The notes: a model not told the origin generated them from the letters alone. 64,000 nucleotides of DNA from Pseudomonas sp. B21-028 (GCF_024749045.1 NZ_CP087184.1:372001-436000); one strand, 5' to 3'; shown: positions 9,380 to 19,457, counted from the first letter of the stretch. A program made the numbers and translations.

Positions 9380-9891
9380 GGCCGGTGCACCCGCTGCACG
9401 GTAAAAGTGACCGTTTCGCTCTGTTGCACAAGGTTTTCCCCATCGATGACCTGGACCGCCAGGCGGTGCTCGCCCCGGTCGATGTTCACCAGTTGCAGGC
9501 GCGGCACGTTGGAGGGCTGGCCGTAGGGCTGGTCGTCCAGCAGCAGCCTGAACTGATGAGGGCTTTGCAGGCGCGGTTGCGCCCGGACGCCGACGGTGAA
9601 GGTGCCATTGTTGGCGCGCAGAGCTTCCTCGGTGGGGATGTCCGTCAGTTCGAGTGTTTCGTAGGCCTTGCGCGACGCTTCGCTGTCGGCGGGAGCTGTT
9701 GGCGCGTCCGGGCTGGTTGGGGACTGGCGCTCGATGCTGTTGAGTGGTGGCAACTCCACCGTCTGAGCCGGTACGCCTTGGGGCGGCTGGTTGCTGTAGG
9801 CGGTGTTGCCCTCGGCGTCGGTGTATTTGTAGATTTGGGCTGCTGCGGGCAGTGCCAGTAGCAACAAAACGCCAGGAAAGACACGACCCAT
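9376..9891 (-). CDS. DUF4124 domain-containing exported protein (paralogue)
   Basis: A 171-residue protein built like its downstream neighbour: signal peptide (MGRVFPGVLLLLALPAAAQ), DUF4124 module (IYKYTDAEGNTAYSNQPPQG), a linker rich in Pro, Ser and Ala, and a C-terminal domain. That domain has the shared FRLLLDDQPYGQP and VNIDRGEHRLAVQVID segments, close to RYRLLLDGRPTGEP and SNIDRGTHQLAVEILD in the partner. The pair arose by tandem duplication. No strong ribosome site is visible, and an upstream start in the same frame would add a non-hydrophobic leader, so the signal-peptide start was chosen. The function is unknown. Confidence 0.8.
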   Translation of the reverse strand: MGRVFPGVLLLLALPAAAQIYKYTDAEGNTAYSNQPPQGVPAQTVELPPLNSIERQSPTSPDAPTAPADSEASRKAYETLELTDIPTEEALRANNGTFTVGVRAQPRLQSPHQFRLLLDDQPYGQPSNVPRLQLVNIDRGEHRLAVQVIDGENLVQQSETVTFTVQRVHRP

Positions 9892-9981
9892 AAAAATCGA
9901 CCGGAAACTGAAAGTGTTGGATGCAGCATAGGACAAGGAGCCGCTAGGCCCAACCCAAGCGTTCAAACACTGAAGTCCTCT

Positions 9982-10072
9982 TGTGGGAGCGAGCCTGCTC
10001 GCGATGGCGATCGATCAGCAACATTGCTGTTGCCTGATACACCGCTATCGCGAGCAGGGCTCGCTCCCACAG
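9982..10072. repeat. REP-type inverted pair, family A
   Basis: TGTGGGAGCGAGCCTGCTCG and its inverse separated by about 40 bases, in the gap between the chorismate mutase and DUF4124 genes. Confidence 0.85.
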
Positions 10073-10088
10073 GGAAATGTGTGTTGAC

Positions 10089-10643
10089 TTAGCTTTTGGC
10101 CAGGCACAGTTCCGCAGTCGCCCGGATCAGGGCAAGCCGGCGCACCGGGTGCTGTTTGTTGTGGTGGGTGGCTCGGGCCAGCCATTGCGGGCACTGCGGG
10201 TCGGTACGGTAGGGGGCGAAATCGGCCAGCTGTTGCAACAGGCGCTTTTGCAGTCGATCAAGCTGCGGGCGGATTTGCCCTGCCAGGTCCGGACGCGGGA
10301 GATCCGGGGCCTTGCCTTCCAGGGTCCAGTCGGACAGGTTGATGTACTGCACCAGTTTGTTGGCTTCTATCTGGGCGCTGAAAAACGCTTCCACGGTTTC
10401 ACCAGACAGCTTGTAGACCGGCGCCTGGGCGACGGCGGCGGCAATGACTTCACGCTCGCGCTGGCGGTCTTCCACTGGTTTATGACTGTCCCATTTGCTC
10501 AGCGCCACTTGATCGGCGATGGCTATGCGTTCGCCAATGACGTTCAGCAGAGGCGTCAGAGCGTCGGGAGCCGGCGTGGCTTCGGCTGTGCTTGCCAGCA
10601 GCGTGGCCGAGAGGGCAAGGCCAAGTGTGAAGCGCAAGTTCAT
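10089..10643 (-). CDS. aroQ: Exported chorismate mutase, AroQ gamma class
   Basis: A 184-residue protein with a cleavable signal peptide (MNLRFTLGLALSATLLASTAEA), then an all-helical AroQ-gamma mutase domain. Family residues are visible in LLNVIGERIAIADQVALSKW and in the KPVEDRQREREVI segment, which supplies the Arg, Lys and Glu residues that hold chorismate. The enzyme converts chorismate to prephenate, but here in the periplasm, away from the cytoplasmic shikimate pathway; its physiological role there is not settled. The start was chosen for the signal peptide. It lies downstream of glnA on the same strand but beyond the glnA terminator. Confidence 0.85.
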   Translation of the reverse strand: MNLRFTLGLALSATLLASTAEATPAPDALTPLLNVIGERIAIADQVALSKWDSHKPVEDRQREREVIAAAVAQAPVYKLSGETVEAFFSAQIEANKLVQYINLSDWTLEGKAPDLPRPDLAGQIRPQLDRLQKRLLQQLADFAPYRTDPQCPQWLARATHHNKQHPVRRLALIRATAELCLAKS

Positions 10644-10699
10644 GGGCGGTCTCTTCTTCGGGGAGGGGCGGCGGTCATCATGCAGTAACCTGCGCCCAT

Positions 10700-10727
10700 G
10701 AAAAAGGCCTCCCGAAGGAGGCCTCTC
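10700..10727 (-). terminator. Rho-independent terminator of glnA
   Basis: An eight-base-pair stem AGGCCTCC / GGAGGCCT with a stabilising TTCG tetraloop (minus strand) is followed by a run of T on the minus strand, 30 bases after the glnA stop. Confidence 0.85.
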
Positions 10728-10760
10728 TTGTTTCACGCCGCGTGTGCGAGCGCTACCGGA

Positions 10761-12167
10761 TCAGCAGCTGTAGTACAGCTCATATTCCAGTGGGTGTACG
10801 AAGGTGCGAACCTTGATTTCTTCTTCGCTTTTCAGTGCGATGTAAGCGTCGATGAAGTCATCGCTGAATACGCCGCCCTTGGTCAGGAACGCACGGCCCT
10901 TGTCCAGCTCTTCCAGGGCTTCTTTCAGGCTGCCGCAAACCTGCGGGATTTCCTTGGCCTCTTCAGGCGGCAGGTCATACAGGTTTTTGTCAGCGGCATC
11001 GCCAGGGTGGATCTTGTTCTGGATACCGTCCAGACCGGCCATCATCAGTGCGGCGAAGGCCAGGTACGGGTTGGCGGCCGGATCCGGGAAGCGGGCTTCG
11101 ATACGGCGAGCCTTAGGGCTGTTCACGTAAGGAATACGGATCGAGGCGGAACGGTTGCGAGCCGAGTAGGCCAGCATTACCGGTGCTTCGAAGCCTGGGA
11201 CCAGACGCTTGTAGGAGTTGGTCGACGGGTTGGTGAAGCCGTTCAGGGCCTTACCGTGCTTGATGATGCCGCCGATGAAGTACAGGGCGGTGTCCGACAG
11301 GCCGGCATAGCCTTCGCCTGCGAAGGTGTTCTTGCCGTCTTTGGAGATCGACACGTGAACGTGCATGCCCGAACCGTTGTCGCCGTACAGTGGCTTCGGC
11401 ATGAAGGTCGCGGTGCGGCCGTAGGCATCGGCAACGTTGTGCACGACATACTTCAGGGTCTGGACTTCGTCAGCCTTCTTGACCAGCGTGTTGAACTTCA
11501 CGCCGATTTCGTTCTGGCCGGCAGTCGCCACTTCGTGGTGGTGAACTTCCACGGTCTGGCCCATTTCTTCCAGTGCGTTGCACATGGAGGTACGGATTTC
11601 GTGGTCGAAGTCGAACGGTGGTACTGGGAAGTAGCCGCCTTTCACGCCTGGACGGTGGCCTTTGTTACCGCCTTCCACGTCTTGGTCGGACATCCACGAA
11701 CCTTGTTCGGAGAAGATCTTGAACATGGAGCCGGAGATGTCGGACTTGAATTTGACCGAGTCGAAGATGAAGAACTCAGGCTCAGGACCGAAGAAAGCGG
11801 TGTCGCCGATGCCGGTGGACTTCAGGTATTCCTCGGCACGGTGGGCGATGGCGCGTGGGTCGCGGTCATAGCCTTGCATGGTCGAAGGTTCGATGATGTC
11901 GCAGACCAGGATCAGGGTCGGCTCTTCGGTGAACGGATCCAGGACGGCGGTTTCGTCGTCCGGCATCAGGATCATGTCGGATGCTTCGATGCCTTTCCAG
12001 CCAGAGATGGAGGAGCCGTCGAACATCTTGCCGATTTCGAAGAAATCGTCATCCAGGGCATCGCGGGCCGGCATGGTCACGTGATGTTGAGTGCCTTTGG
12101 TGTCAGTGAAGCGCAGATCAATCCACTTGACGTCATGATCTTTGATGAGTTGAACCGACTTCGACAT
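10761..12167 (-). CDS. glnA: Glutamine synthetase, type I
   Basis: A 468-residue dodecameric enzyme that condenses ammonia and glutamate with ATP. The start [20 protein letters not shown] is the standard one. Active-site motifs include [23 protein letters not shown], the metal site [15 protein letters not shown] and NRSASIRIP. The adenylylation tyrosine is in [10 protein letters not shown], so activity is controlled by GlnE. The gene stands alone between two regulatory gaps: it has its own terminator, and upstream a near-perfect sigma-54 promoter. This fits NtrC control by the ntrBC pair encoded 2 kb away. Confidence 0.98.
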   Translation of the reverse strand: MSKSVQLIKDHDVKWIDLRFTDTKGTQHHVTMPARDALDDDFFEIGKMFDGSSISGWKGIEASDMILMPDDETAVLDPFTEEPTLILVCDIIEPSTMQGYDRDPRAIAHRAEEYLKSTGIGDTAFFGPEPEFFIFDSVKFKSDISGSMFKIFSEQGSWMSDQDVEGGNKGHRPGVKGGYFPVPPFDFDHEIRTSMCNALEEMGQTVEVHHHEVATAGQNEIGVKFNTLVKKADEVQTLKYVVHNVADAYGRTATFMPKPLYGDNGSGMHVHVSISKDGKNTFAGEGYAGLSDTALYFIGGIIKHGKALNGFTNPSTNSYKRLVPGFEAPVMLAYSARNRSASIRIPYVNSPKARRIEARFPDPAANPYLAFAALMMAGLDGIQNKIHPGDAADKNLYDLPPEEAKEIPQVCGSLKEALEELDKGRAFLTKGGVFSDDFIDAYIALKSEEEIKVRTFVHPLEYELYYSC

Positions 12168-12264
12168 ATGTCCTCCGGGTGGCTTCGGGCGGGTAATGGT
12201 ATGCCCGTAGATATGAGTGATGCCGGCGCGAATACTCTGCCAAGGCAACCTGCCTCACAAGGGA

Positions 12265-12281
12265 GCAAATTGCATGCCAGT
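12265..12281 (-). promoter_or_regulatory. Sigma-54 promoter of glnA
   Basis: The minus strand reads CTGGCATGCAATTTGCT around this site. It matches TGGCACG-N4-TTGC at all but one base, with the exact GG-N10-GC spacing (GG at 12278-12277, GC at 12266-12265). The predicted start point gives a leader of about 85 bases. Confidence 0.75.
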
Positions 12282-12353
12282 GCCCCAGCTTGGGTTTTTT
12301 GCACCAAACCCACGCCTTTGGAAGGCTTGAACAGCGGATTGTCAGACAATTAC

Positions 12354-12368
12354 GCACTGTAATGTAGC
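12354..12368. promoter_or_regulatory. Possible NtrC site upstream of glnA
   Basis: GCACTGTAATGTAGC matches nine of the twelve specified bases of the NtrC consensus and lies about 77 bases upstream of the glnA -24 element. A further half-site (TGCACCA) lies closer, near 12300. The rest of the 329-base gap between glnA and thiI holds no other feature that I can support. Confidence 0.35.
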
Positions 12369-12496
12369 GCAATGGAAGGCTTGTGACCTGTTTTGGTGCG
12401 CTAAAAACCAAGCACACATTAATTGGTCAAACCTTGAGCAATTTCCGCTATAATCCGCGCCCCCCTTTTTCGGCTGGCCGTTCGCGCGCTGTTTTC

Positions 12497-13951
12497 ATGA
12501 AACTAATCGTAAAAGTCTTCCCCGAAATCACCATCAAGAGCCGCCCGGTCCGGACGCGTTTCATCCGGCAGTTGGCTAAGAACATCCGTGCCGTGCTCCG
12601 TGATCTGGACCCGGTCGTGGTGGTGAATGGCGTGTGGGACAATCTCGAGCTGGAAACCCGCGTCAGCGAACCCAGGATCCTGAAGGAAATGACCGAGCGG
12701 CTGACCTGCATGCCGGGCATCGCGCATTTCCTGCAGGTGGATGAATATCCGCTGGGGGATTTCGACGACATCGTTGCCAAATGCAAGCAGCATTATGGCG
12801 ATGCGTTGGCCGGCAGGATTTTTTCGGTACGTTGCAAGCGTGCGGGCAAGCATCCGTTCAGTTCGATGGATGTGGACCGCTACGTCGGCAGCCAGCTGCG
12901 CCAGCAGTGCGGCGCCGCCGGTATTTCGTTGAAAAACCCGCAGGTTGAAGTACGCATCGAAATTCGCGACCAGCGGTTGTTCGTCATCCACAGCCAGCAC
13001 AACGGCATCGGCGGGTATCCGCTGGGGGCCCTGGAGCAGACGCTGGTGCTGATGTCCGGCGGCTTCGACTCCACGGTCGCGGCCTACCAGATCATGCGGC
13101 GCGGCCTGATGAGCCATTTCTGCTTCTTCAACCTCGGCGGGCGTGCCCATGAGCTGGGCGTGATGGAAGTGGCGCACTTCATCTGGAAGAAGTACGGCAG
13201 CTCCCAACGCGTGTTATTTGTGAGTGTGCCGTTCGAAGAAGTTCTGGGGGAAATCCTCGGTAAAGTCGACGACAGTCATATGGGCGTCATTTTGAAGCGT
13301 ATGATGTTGCGTGCCGCGTCCAGTATCGCCGATCGCTTGCACATCGATGCGCTGGTCACCGGCGAGGCGATTTCCCAGGTATCGAGCCAGACGCTGCCGA
13401 ACCTCTCGGTTATCGACTGCGTGACCGAAAAACTCGTGCTGCGCCCGCTGATCGCCAGCCACAAGCAGGACATCATCGACACGGCCAACGCGATTGGCAC
13501 CGCCGAGTTTGCCCGGCACATGCCCGAATACTGCGGCGTCATCTCGGTCAACCCGAAGACCGCCGCCAAGCGCGGGCGCGTGGAGCATGAAGAGAAAGAA
13601 TTCGACATGGCGGTGCTCGAGCGTGCGCTCGAAAACGCCAGGCTGGTCCCGATCGATCGAGTGATCGACGAATTGGGCCAGGACATCAAGGTTGAAGAAG
13701 TCGGCGAAGCGCTGGCCGGTCAGATCATCATCGACATCCGTCACCCGGACGACGCTGAAGACGACCCGTTGAGCGTTGCCGGTATCGAGGTACAAACGAT
13801 GCCGTTCTATGCAGTGAACGCGCGTTTCAAGGAACTGGACCCTACTCGCCAGTACCTGCTGTATTGCGACAAAGGCGTGATGAGTCGCCTGCATGCCCAC
13901 CATCTGCTCAGTGAGGGGCATGCCAATGTGCGCGTTTATCGACCGAGCTAA
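12497..13951 (+). CDS. thiI: tRNA 4-thiouridine synthase / thiazole sulfur carrier ThiI
   Basis: A 484-residue enzyme with a ferredoxin-like N terminus and THUMP domain (residues about 1-165), a PP-loop ATPase ([12 protein letters not shown]) and a C-terminal rhodanese domain. The rhodanese cysteine is present ([10 protein letters not shown]), as is the internal partner cysteine in MPEYCGVIS, so the protein can carry persulfide sulfur for s4U8 formation in tRNA and for the thiamin thiazole. The start [20 protein letters not shown] is the family start; the open frame upstream continues into the glnA control region and is not credible. It is divergent from glnA. Confidence 0.96.
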   Translation: MKLIVKVFPEITIKSRPVRTRFIRQLAKNIRAVLRDLDPVVVVNGVWDNLELETRVSEPRILKEMTERLTCMPGIAHFLQVDEYPLGDFDDIVAKCKQHYGDALAGRIFSVRCKRAGKHPFSSMDVDRYVGSQLRQQCGAAGISLKNPQVEVRIEIRDQRLFVIHSQHNGIGGYPLGALEQTLVLMSGGFDSTVAAYQIMRRGLMSHFCFFNLGGRAHELGVMEVAHFIWKKYGSSQRVLFVSVPFEEVLGEILGKVDDSHMGVILKRMMLRAASSIADRLHIDALVTGEAISQVSSQTLPNLSVIDCVTEKLVLRPLIASHKQDIIDTANAIGTAEFARHMPEYCGVISVNPKTAAKRGRVEHEEKEFDMAVLERALENARLVPIDRVIDELGQDIKVEEVGEALAGQIIIDIRHPDDAEDDPLSVAGIEVQTMPFYAVNARFKELDPTRQYLLYCDKGVMSRLHAHHLLSEGHANVRVYRPS

Positions 13952-14089
13952 GTGCCCGGGGCTGTTTGCCTGTGGCCTGCGTCACCGGCCCCCCGACGCC
14001 GCCGACAAGCTGTAGCGGCTTTGTCGGACTCAACGTAAATCGCTGCCACGACCTGTCAGCACACCGAATCCTCTGATCGAGATACACAA

Positions 14090-15910
14090 GTGATCGAAAA
14101 TCTACGCAACATCGCCATCATTGCCCACGTTGACCATGGTAAGACCACCCTGGTAGACAAACTCTTGCGTCAATCCGGCACTCTGGAGCGCAACGAGCTC
14201 AACGACGAGCGCGTGATGGACTCCAACGACCAGGAAAAAGAGCGTGGTATTACCATCCTGGCGAAAAACACCGCCATCAACTGGAACGGCTACCACATCA
14301 ACATCGTGGACACCCCGGGCCACGCCGACTTCGGTGGTGAAGTAGAGCGCGTGATGTCGATGGTCGACTCCGTGCTGCTGCTGGTCGATGCCCAGGACGG
14401 CCCTATGCCGCAAACCCGCTTCGTGACCAAGAAAGCGTTCGAAGCCGGCCTCAAGCCGATCGTCGTGATCAACAAGGTCGACCGTCCGGGCGCGCGTCCT
14501 GACTGGGTTCTGGACCAGATCTTCGACCTGTTCGACAACCTGGGTGCCACCGACGAACAGTTGGACTTCAAAGTCGTCTACGCCTCGGCCCTGAACGGTA
14601 TTGCCGGTCTGGACCACACCGACATGGCTGAAGACATGACCCCGCTGTACCAGTCGATCGTCGACAACGTACCGGCGCCGGATGTTGACCGTGACGGTCC
14701 GTTCCAGATGCAGATCTCGGCTCTGGACTACAACAGCTTCCTGGGTGTTATCGGCGTTGGCCGTATCGCTCGTGGTACCGTCAAACCGAACACTCCGGTC
14801 GTGGCCATTGGTGCCGACGGCAAGAAGCGTAACGGTCGTATCCTGAAGCTGATGGGCCACCACGGTCTGCACCGTGTGGATGTTGAAGAAGCAGCTGCTG
14901 GCGACATCGTTTGCATCAGCGGTATGGAAGCGCTGTTCATCTCCGACACCCTGTGCCACCCGGACACGGTCGAAGCGATGAAGCCGCTGACCGTTGATGA
15001 GCCAACCGTTTCCATGACTTTCCAGGTCAACGATTCGCCGTTCTGCGGTAAAGAAGGCAAGTTCGTGACTTCCCGCAACATCAAGGAACGTCTGGACAAA
15101 GAGCTGCTCTACAACGTTGCACTGCGCGTTGAAGAAGGTGACTCGGCCGACAAGTTCAAGGTTTCCGGTCGTGGTGAGCTGCACCTCTCGGTACTGATCG
15201 AAACCATGCGTCGCGAAGGCTTCGAAATGGCTGTAGGCCGTCCGGAAGTGATCATCCGTCTGGTTGACGGCGTGAAGCATGAACCGTTCGAAAACGTCAC
15301 CATCGACCTGCCGGAAGAATCCCAGGGCAAGGTGATGGAAGAGATGGGCCTGCGTAAGGGCGACCTGACCAACATGGTGCCGGATGGCAAAGGCCGTGTT
15401 CGTCTGGAATACAACATCCCTGCTCGTGGTCTGATCGGTTTCCGTAACCAGTTCCTGACCCTGACCAACGGTGCTGGCATCCTGACCTCGATCTTCGATC
15501 GTTACGACGTGATGAAGTCCGGCGACATGTCCGGCCGTCAGAACGGCGTTCTGGTTTCGGTAGAAACCGGCAAGGCGCTGACCTACTCCCTGGAAACCCT
15601 TCAGGCGCGTGGCAAGCTGTTCGTCGAGCACGGCCAGGAAGTCTACGGTGGCCAGATCGTTGGTTTGAACAGCCGCGACAACGACCTGGGTGTGAACCCT
15701 ACCAAGGGCAAGAAGCTCGACAACATGCGTGCTTCGGGTAAAGACGAAACCATCGCCCTGGTTCCACCTGTTCGCTTCACCCTGGAACAGGCCCTGGAAT
15801 TCATCCAGGACGACGAGTTGTGCGAAGTGACGCCGAAGTCCATCCGTCTTCGCAAGAAGATCCTGGACGAAAGCGAGCGTACCCGCGCTGCCAAGAAAGC
15901 CAAGGCTTGA
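14090..15910 (+). CDS. typA: Ribosome-associated translational GTPase TypA/BipA
   Basis: A 606-residue GTPase of the EF-G superfamily. G motifs: [25 protein letters not shown] and [11 protein letters not shown]. Domains II, III and V follow, and then the BipA-specific C-terminal domain ([18 protein letters not shown] and onwards) ending in a Lys/Ala tail. It binds the ribosome under stress or low temperature and helps 50S assembly. The start codon is GTG; the frame before it is closed by the family-standard N terminus [18 protein letters not shown] strong terminator follows. Confidence 0.97.
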   Translation: MIENLRNIAIIAHVDHGKTTLVDKLLRQSGTLERNELNDERVMDSNDQEKERGITILAKNTAINWNGYHINIVDTPGHADFGGEVERVMSMVDSVLLLVDAQDGPMPQTRFVTKKAFEAGLKPIVVINKVDRPGARPDWVLDQIFDLFDNLGATDEQLDFKVVYASALNGIAGLDHTDMAEDMTPLYQSIVDNVPAPDVDRDGPFQMQISALDYNSFLGVIGVGRIARGTVKPNTPVVAIGADGKKRNGRILKLMGHHGLHRVDVEEAAAGDIVCISGMEALFISDTLCHPDTVEAMKPLTVDEPTVSMTFQVNDSPFCGKEGKFVTSRNIKERLDKELLYNVALRVEEGDSADKFKVSGRGELHLSVLIETMRREGFEMAVGRPEVIIRLVDGVKHEPFENVTIDLPEESQGKVMEEMGLRKGDLTNMVPDGKGRVRLEYNIPARGLIGFRNQFLTLTNGAGILTSIFDRYDVMKSGDMSGRQNGVLVSVETGKALTYSLETLQARGKLFVEHGQEVYGGQIVGLNSRDNDLGVNPTKGKKLDNMRASGKDETIALVPPVRFTLEQALEFIQDDELCEVTPKSIRLRKKILDESERTRAAKKAKA

Positions 15911-15931
15911 TCGTCTAGCTCCGGCTGAATG

Positions 15932-15969
15932 AAAAACGCCCCCGGTCGTGAGATCGGGGGCGTTTTTTT
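15932..15969. terminator. Bidirectional rho-independent terminator after typA
   Basis: The stem AACGCCCCCG / CGGGGGCGTT is bordered by A5 on the left and T7 on the right, so it can end transcription of typA and of the convergent gene at 16080. Confidence 0.9.
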
Positions 15970-16002
15970 ATGCCTGGGATTTTGTGCTGGCTATTCGGGC
16001 CT

Positions 16003-16068
16003 CATCGCGAGCAGGCTCGCTCCCACATGGACGGTGCTGAACCTGTGGGAGCGAGCCTGCTCGCGATA
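16003..16068. repeat. REP-type inverted pair, family A
   Basis: ATCGCGAGCAGGCTCGCTCC and its inverse with a short 20-base centre, between the typA terminator and the cysteine-cluster gene. Confidence 0.85.
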
Positions 16069-16079
16069 GCGTCAGTGGA

Positions 16080-16517
16080 TCAAAACCGATCCAGCGTCCG
16101 CGGATTGCGCTCGCGCTCCACTTCCTTGGGCTTGTACGCGCAATACCCCGGCCGTGGCCCGACCCGCGGATGATTGCGGCAGGTGTCCGGGCGTTTCTCG
16201 TAAATGGTGCACAGGCGGCTCTTGCGGTCCAGATAAAGGCAATCGTTGTTGCTCATGCGCTGGAGCGTGAAAATCTCCGACTTCTGGTTGTAACGCTCGA
16301 CGATCCCTTCCTTCTGCAGGCGCTTGGCGATGTTTTTAGGTGGGTCGCCCAATTCGAATTCGTCGACAATGCCGATCCGGATCAGGTCCTTGATCTTGAC
16401 CTCGACCGGGAGCGTGCAGCAGCTCGACACGCAGGAACCGCACATAGGGGCGGAGTACTTGGCCCAGGTATCGAGTCGGTCGATCTCCGCGGCGGCGATC
16501 AGGTTGGGCTTCATCAT
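16080..16517 (-). CDS. YkgJ-family cysteine cluster protein
   Basis: A 145-residue soluble protein with the conserved cysteine set of the YkgJ (CxxCxxxCC) family: MCGSCVSSCCTLPVEV near residue 25, then NNDCLYLDRKSRLCTIYEKR and DTCRNHP. The cluster probably binds zinc or iron-sulfur. The molecular role is unknown. Two adjacent ATG codons open the frame (MM); the second would give 144 residues, and no clear ribosome site separates them. It is divergent from glgP, with 254 bases between that contain T-rich and GC-rich stretches but no motif that I can name. Confidence 0.8.
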   Translation of the reverse strand: MMKPNLIAAAEIDRLDTWAKYSAPMCGSCVSSCCTLPVEVKIKDLIRIGIVDEFELGDPPKNIAKRLQKEGIVERYNQKSEIFTLQRMSNNDCLYLDRKSRLCTIYEKRPDTCRNHPRVGPRPGYCAYKPKEVERERNPRTLDRF

Positions 16518-16771
16518 CTAGGTATACCGGCATACATCAGGGCGCGCGATCATACCGGGACTGGTGAAATTTTGAACGACCATCCGCCGTTTTTTTTTCG
16601 TCCAGGCAAAACCCCTCCTTTGGCGGCATGGCCCCTGCATTCATTCGTTCATCGGCAATTTCCTGGCGGCAATTCTCCGGCATTCGGGGAAAAACCACCG
16701 AACCAAGAGCCTTTGCCGTCTGTCAGACCGTCTAGGCTCAGACAATTCCATGCTCGTTCGAGGTCTTATTC

Positions 16772-19222
16772 ATGACTCAAGAACCACTTGTTCGCGAGGC
16801 CGAAGTGGCCGCATTTCGCGACGCCGTGTTGACCAAACTCACTTATGCCGTCGGCAAGGACCCGGATCATGCGTTTGATCACGATTGGTTCGAAGCCATT
16901 GCCCTTGCAGCCCGCGACCACATGGTCGAGCACTGGATGGACCACACGCGACAGATCTATCGCAAGGGCCAGAAGCGGGTCTACTACCTTTCCCTGGAGT
17001 TCCTCATCGGGCGCTTGCTCTACGACAGCCTGAGCAATCTCGGCCTGCTGGACACCGCCCGCGAAGCCTTGACCGAACTGGGTGTGGATCTGGAGCGCAT
17101 TCGCCTGCTCGAGCCCGACGCGGCGCTGGGCAATGGCGGCCTCGGCCGGTTGGCGGCGTGCTTCATGGAAAGCATGTCGACCCTCGGCATCGCCGCCCAT
17201 GGCTATGGCATTCGTTACGAGCACGGCCTGTTTCGCCAGGCCATCGTCGACGGTTGGCAGCAGGAGCAGACCGAGCACTGGCTGGATTTCGGCAACCCGT
17301 GGGAGTTCGAGCGGCCGGAAGTGGTCTACCCGATCGGCTTCGGCGGTAGCGTCGAGACCGTCACCGACGACACCGGCAAGACCCGGCAGGTCTGGTCTCC
17401 GGGTGAAACCGTGCGGGCCATCGCCTATGACACCCCGGTCGTGGGCTGGCGGGGTGCGAGCGTGAACACCCTGCGCCTGTGGCGCGCCCGGGCCGTGGAA
17501 GACCTGCATCTGGAGCGCTTCAATGCCGGTGATCACCTCGGTGCCGTGGCCGAGGTCGCCCGGGCCGAAAGTATTTCCCGCGTGCTCTACCCGGCCGACA
17601 GCACCGAGGCGGGCCAGGAACTGCGCCTGCGCCAGGAATATTTCTTCGTTGCCGCTTCGTTGCAGGACCTGTTGCGCCGGCATCGCAACATGCACACCTC
17701 GGTACTGACCCTGGGCGATCACGCGGCGATCCAGCTCAACGACACCCACCCGTCCATCGCCGTGGCCGAGCTGATGCGTCAACTGGTGGACGTCTACGAC
17801 GTGGCCTGGGACGCGGCCTGGCAGATCACCCAGGACACGCTGTCGTACACCAACCACACGTTGCTGCCCGAAGCCCTGGAAACCTGGCCGGTGGGGTTGA
17901 TGGAGCGCATGCTGCCGCGGCATATGCAGATCATTTACCTGATCAACGCCCAGCACATCGATTCGCTGCGGGCCAAGGGTGTGCACGATTTCGACGTGCT
18001 GCGCGCGGTGTCGCTGATCGAAGAGGACAACGGTCGCCGGGTGCGCATGGGCAACCTCGCGTTCCTCGGTTCCCACAGCGTCAACGGCGTGTCCGGGTTG
18101 CACACGCAACTGATGCGCAGCACGGTGTTCTCGGAACTGCACAAGCTCTACCCGGAGCGGATCAACAACAAGACCAACGGCGTCACCTTCCGCCGCTGGT
18201 TGTTCCAGGCCAACCCGGAACTGACCTCGATGATGATCGATGCCCTGGGCCCGAGCGTGCTCGACAACCCTGAGGAGCGCCTGATCGAGCTGGAGCCGTT
18301 CGCCGACAAGCAGGCATTTCGCAAACTGTTCGCCGAGCAGCGCCTGCACAGCAAGAAGGCCCTGGCCTACCTGATCCATGAGCGCTTGGGCATTGCCGTG
18401 AACCCGGCGGCGATGTTCGACGTGCAGGTCAAGCGGATCCACGAGTACAAGCGTCAGTTGCTCAACCTGATGCACACCGTGGCGCTGTACCAGGCGATTC
18501 GCGCCGAGCCGGAGGTGGACTGGGTGCCGCGGGTGAAAATTTTCGCCGGCAAGGCCGCCGCCAGCTATCACCAGGCCAAGCTGATCATCAAGTTGACCAA
18601 CGACATCGCCCGGGTGGTGAACAACGACCCGACCGTGCGCGGCCTGCTCAAAGTGGTGTTTCTGCCCAACTACAACGTCAGTCTGGCCGAAAGCATCATC
18701 CCGGCAGCGGACCTGTCGGAGCAGATCTCCACGGCCGGTTTCGAAGCGTCGGGCACCAGTAACATGAAGTTCGGCCTCAACGGCGCGCTGACCATCGGCA
18801 CCATGGATGGCGCCAACGTGGAAATACATGAACGGGTAGGGGGTGAGCACATGTTCATCTTCGGCCTGACGGCCGAGCAGGTGGAAGCGCGCAAGCGCAA
18901 CGGTGAATTCAGCGCCGCGCCGGACATTGCCGCGTCCCATCGCCTCAGCGATGTGTTGCAGGCGATTCGTGGCGGGGTGTTCTCGCCGGACGATCCGATG
19001 CGCTACACCGGCCTGGTGGATTCGCTGGTGGACTATGACCGCTTCCTGGTCTGCGCCGATTTCGACGCTTACTGGAACGCCCAGGCCAAGGCCGAAGAAC
19101 GCTGGCACGATTCCAAGCAGTGGTGGCGTTCGGCGGTGCTCAACACGGCACGCATGGGCTGGTTCTCCTCCGACCGGACCATCCGCGAATATGCCACCGA
19201 CATCTGGAAAGCACTGGAATAG
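16772..19222 (+). CDS. glgP: Glycogen/alpha-glucan phosphorylase
   Basis: An 816-residue PLP enzyme that releases glucose 1-phosphate from alpha-1,4-glucans. Family motifs run the whole length: LEFLIGRLLYDSLSNLG, EPDAALGNGGLGRLAACFM, NDTHPSIAVAELMR, VKRIHEYKRQLLN and the PLP-lysine motif EASGTSNMKFGLNGALTIGT. GAGGT precedes the ATG. No other glycogen gene lies nearby, so it is an isolated gene whose partners must be elsewhere. The long minus-strand frame across it is a GC-bias shadow. Confidence 0.97.
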   Translation: MTQEPLVREAEVAAFRDAVLTKLTYAVGKDPDHAFDHDWFEAIALAARDHMVEHWMDHTRQIYRKGQKRVYYLSLEFLIGRLLYDSLSNLGLLDTAREALTELGVDLERIRLLEPDAALGNGGLGRLAACFMESMSTLGIAAHGYGIRYEHGLFRQAIVDGWQQEQTEHWLDFGNPWEFERPEVVYPIGFGGSVETVTDDTGKTRQVWSPGETVRAIAYDTPVVGWRGASVNTLRLWRARAVEDLHLERFNAGDHLGAVAEVARAESISRVLYPADSTEAGQELRLRQEYFFVAASLQDLLRRHRNMHTSVLTLGDHAAIQLNDTHPSIAVAELMRQLVDVYDVAWDAAWQITQDTLSYTNHTLLPEALETWPVGLMERMLPRHMQIIYLINAQHIDSLRAKGVHDFDVLRAVSLIEEDNGRRVRMGNLAFLGSHSVNGVSGLHTQLMRSTVFSELHKLYPERINNKTNGVTFRRWLFQANPELTSMMIDALGPSVLDNPEERLIELEPFADKQAFRKLFAEQRLHSKKALAYLIHERLGIAVNPAAMFDVQVKRIHEYKRQLLNLMHTVALYQAIRAEPEVDWVPRVKIFAGKAAASYHQAKLIIKLTNDIARVVNNDPTVRGLLKVVFLPNYNVSLAESIIPAADLSEQISTAGFEASGTSNMKFGLNGALTIGTMDGANVEIHERVGGEHMFIFGLTAEQVEARKRNGEFSAAPDIAASHRLSDVLQAIRGGVFSPDDPMRYTGLVDSLVDYDRFLVCADFDAYWNAQAKAEERWHDSKQWWRSAVLNTARMGWFSSDRTIREYATDIWKALE

Positions 19223-19336
19223 CTTCTGCAAGAAATGTGAGCGAAGCCCAACGGCAAGTGGGCTTCGTCGATATACTGAGCGCCAGTTTCGCCGGACTGT
19301 GTGGCCGGATTCAGTACTGGAAGCATCCATGATCAA

Positions 19337-19457
19337 TGTGGGAGCGAGTCCTGTGGGAGCCGAGCTTGCTCGCGATGAACGATGACGCGGTTTGCAGTTG
19401 AACCGTGTTGAGGTCCATCGCGAGCAAGCTCGGCTCCCACAGGGCTCGCTCCCACAG
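19337..19457. repeat. Nested REP-type inverted pair, family A (two subtypes)
   Basis: The same nested layout as at 4529-4647: an outer TGTGGGAGCGAG arm and an inner TGTGGGAGCCGAGCTTGCTC arm, mirrored on the right. With short flanks it accounts for the 317-base gap between glgP and the DUF2339 gene. Confidence 0.85.

Noticed and set aside
13951..14089. Hairpin CCGACAAGC / GGCTTTGTCGG between thiI and typA, considered as a terminator
   Set aside because: The stem is imperfect and no T-run follows on either strand.
14102..15631. A 509-codon minus-strand frame across typA
   Set aside because: It is a complete antisense shadow of a GTPase with intact G motifs.
16766..19336. An 856-codon open frame on the minus strand across glgP
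   Set aside because: It mirrors glgP codon for codon, is His/Gln/Val-rich in the way GC-rich antisense frames are, and has no domain pattern, while glgP has every family motif.
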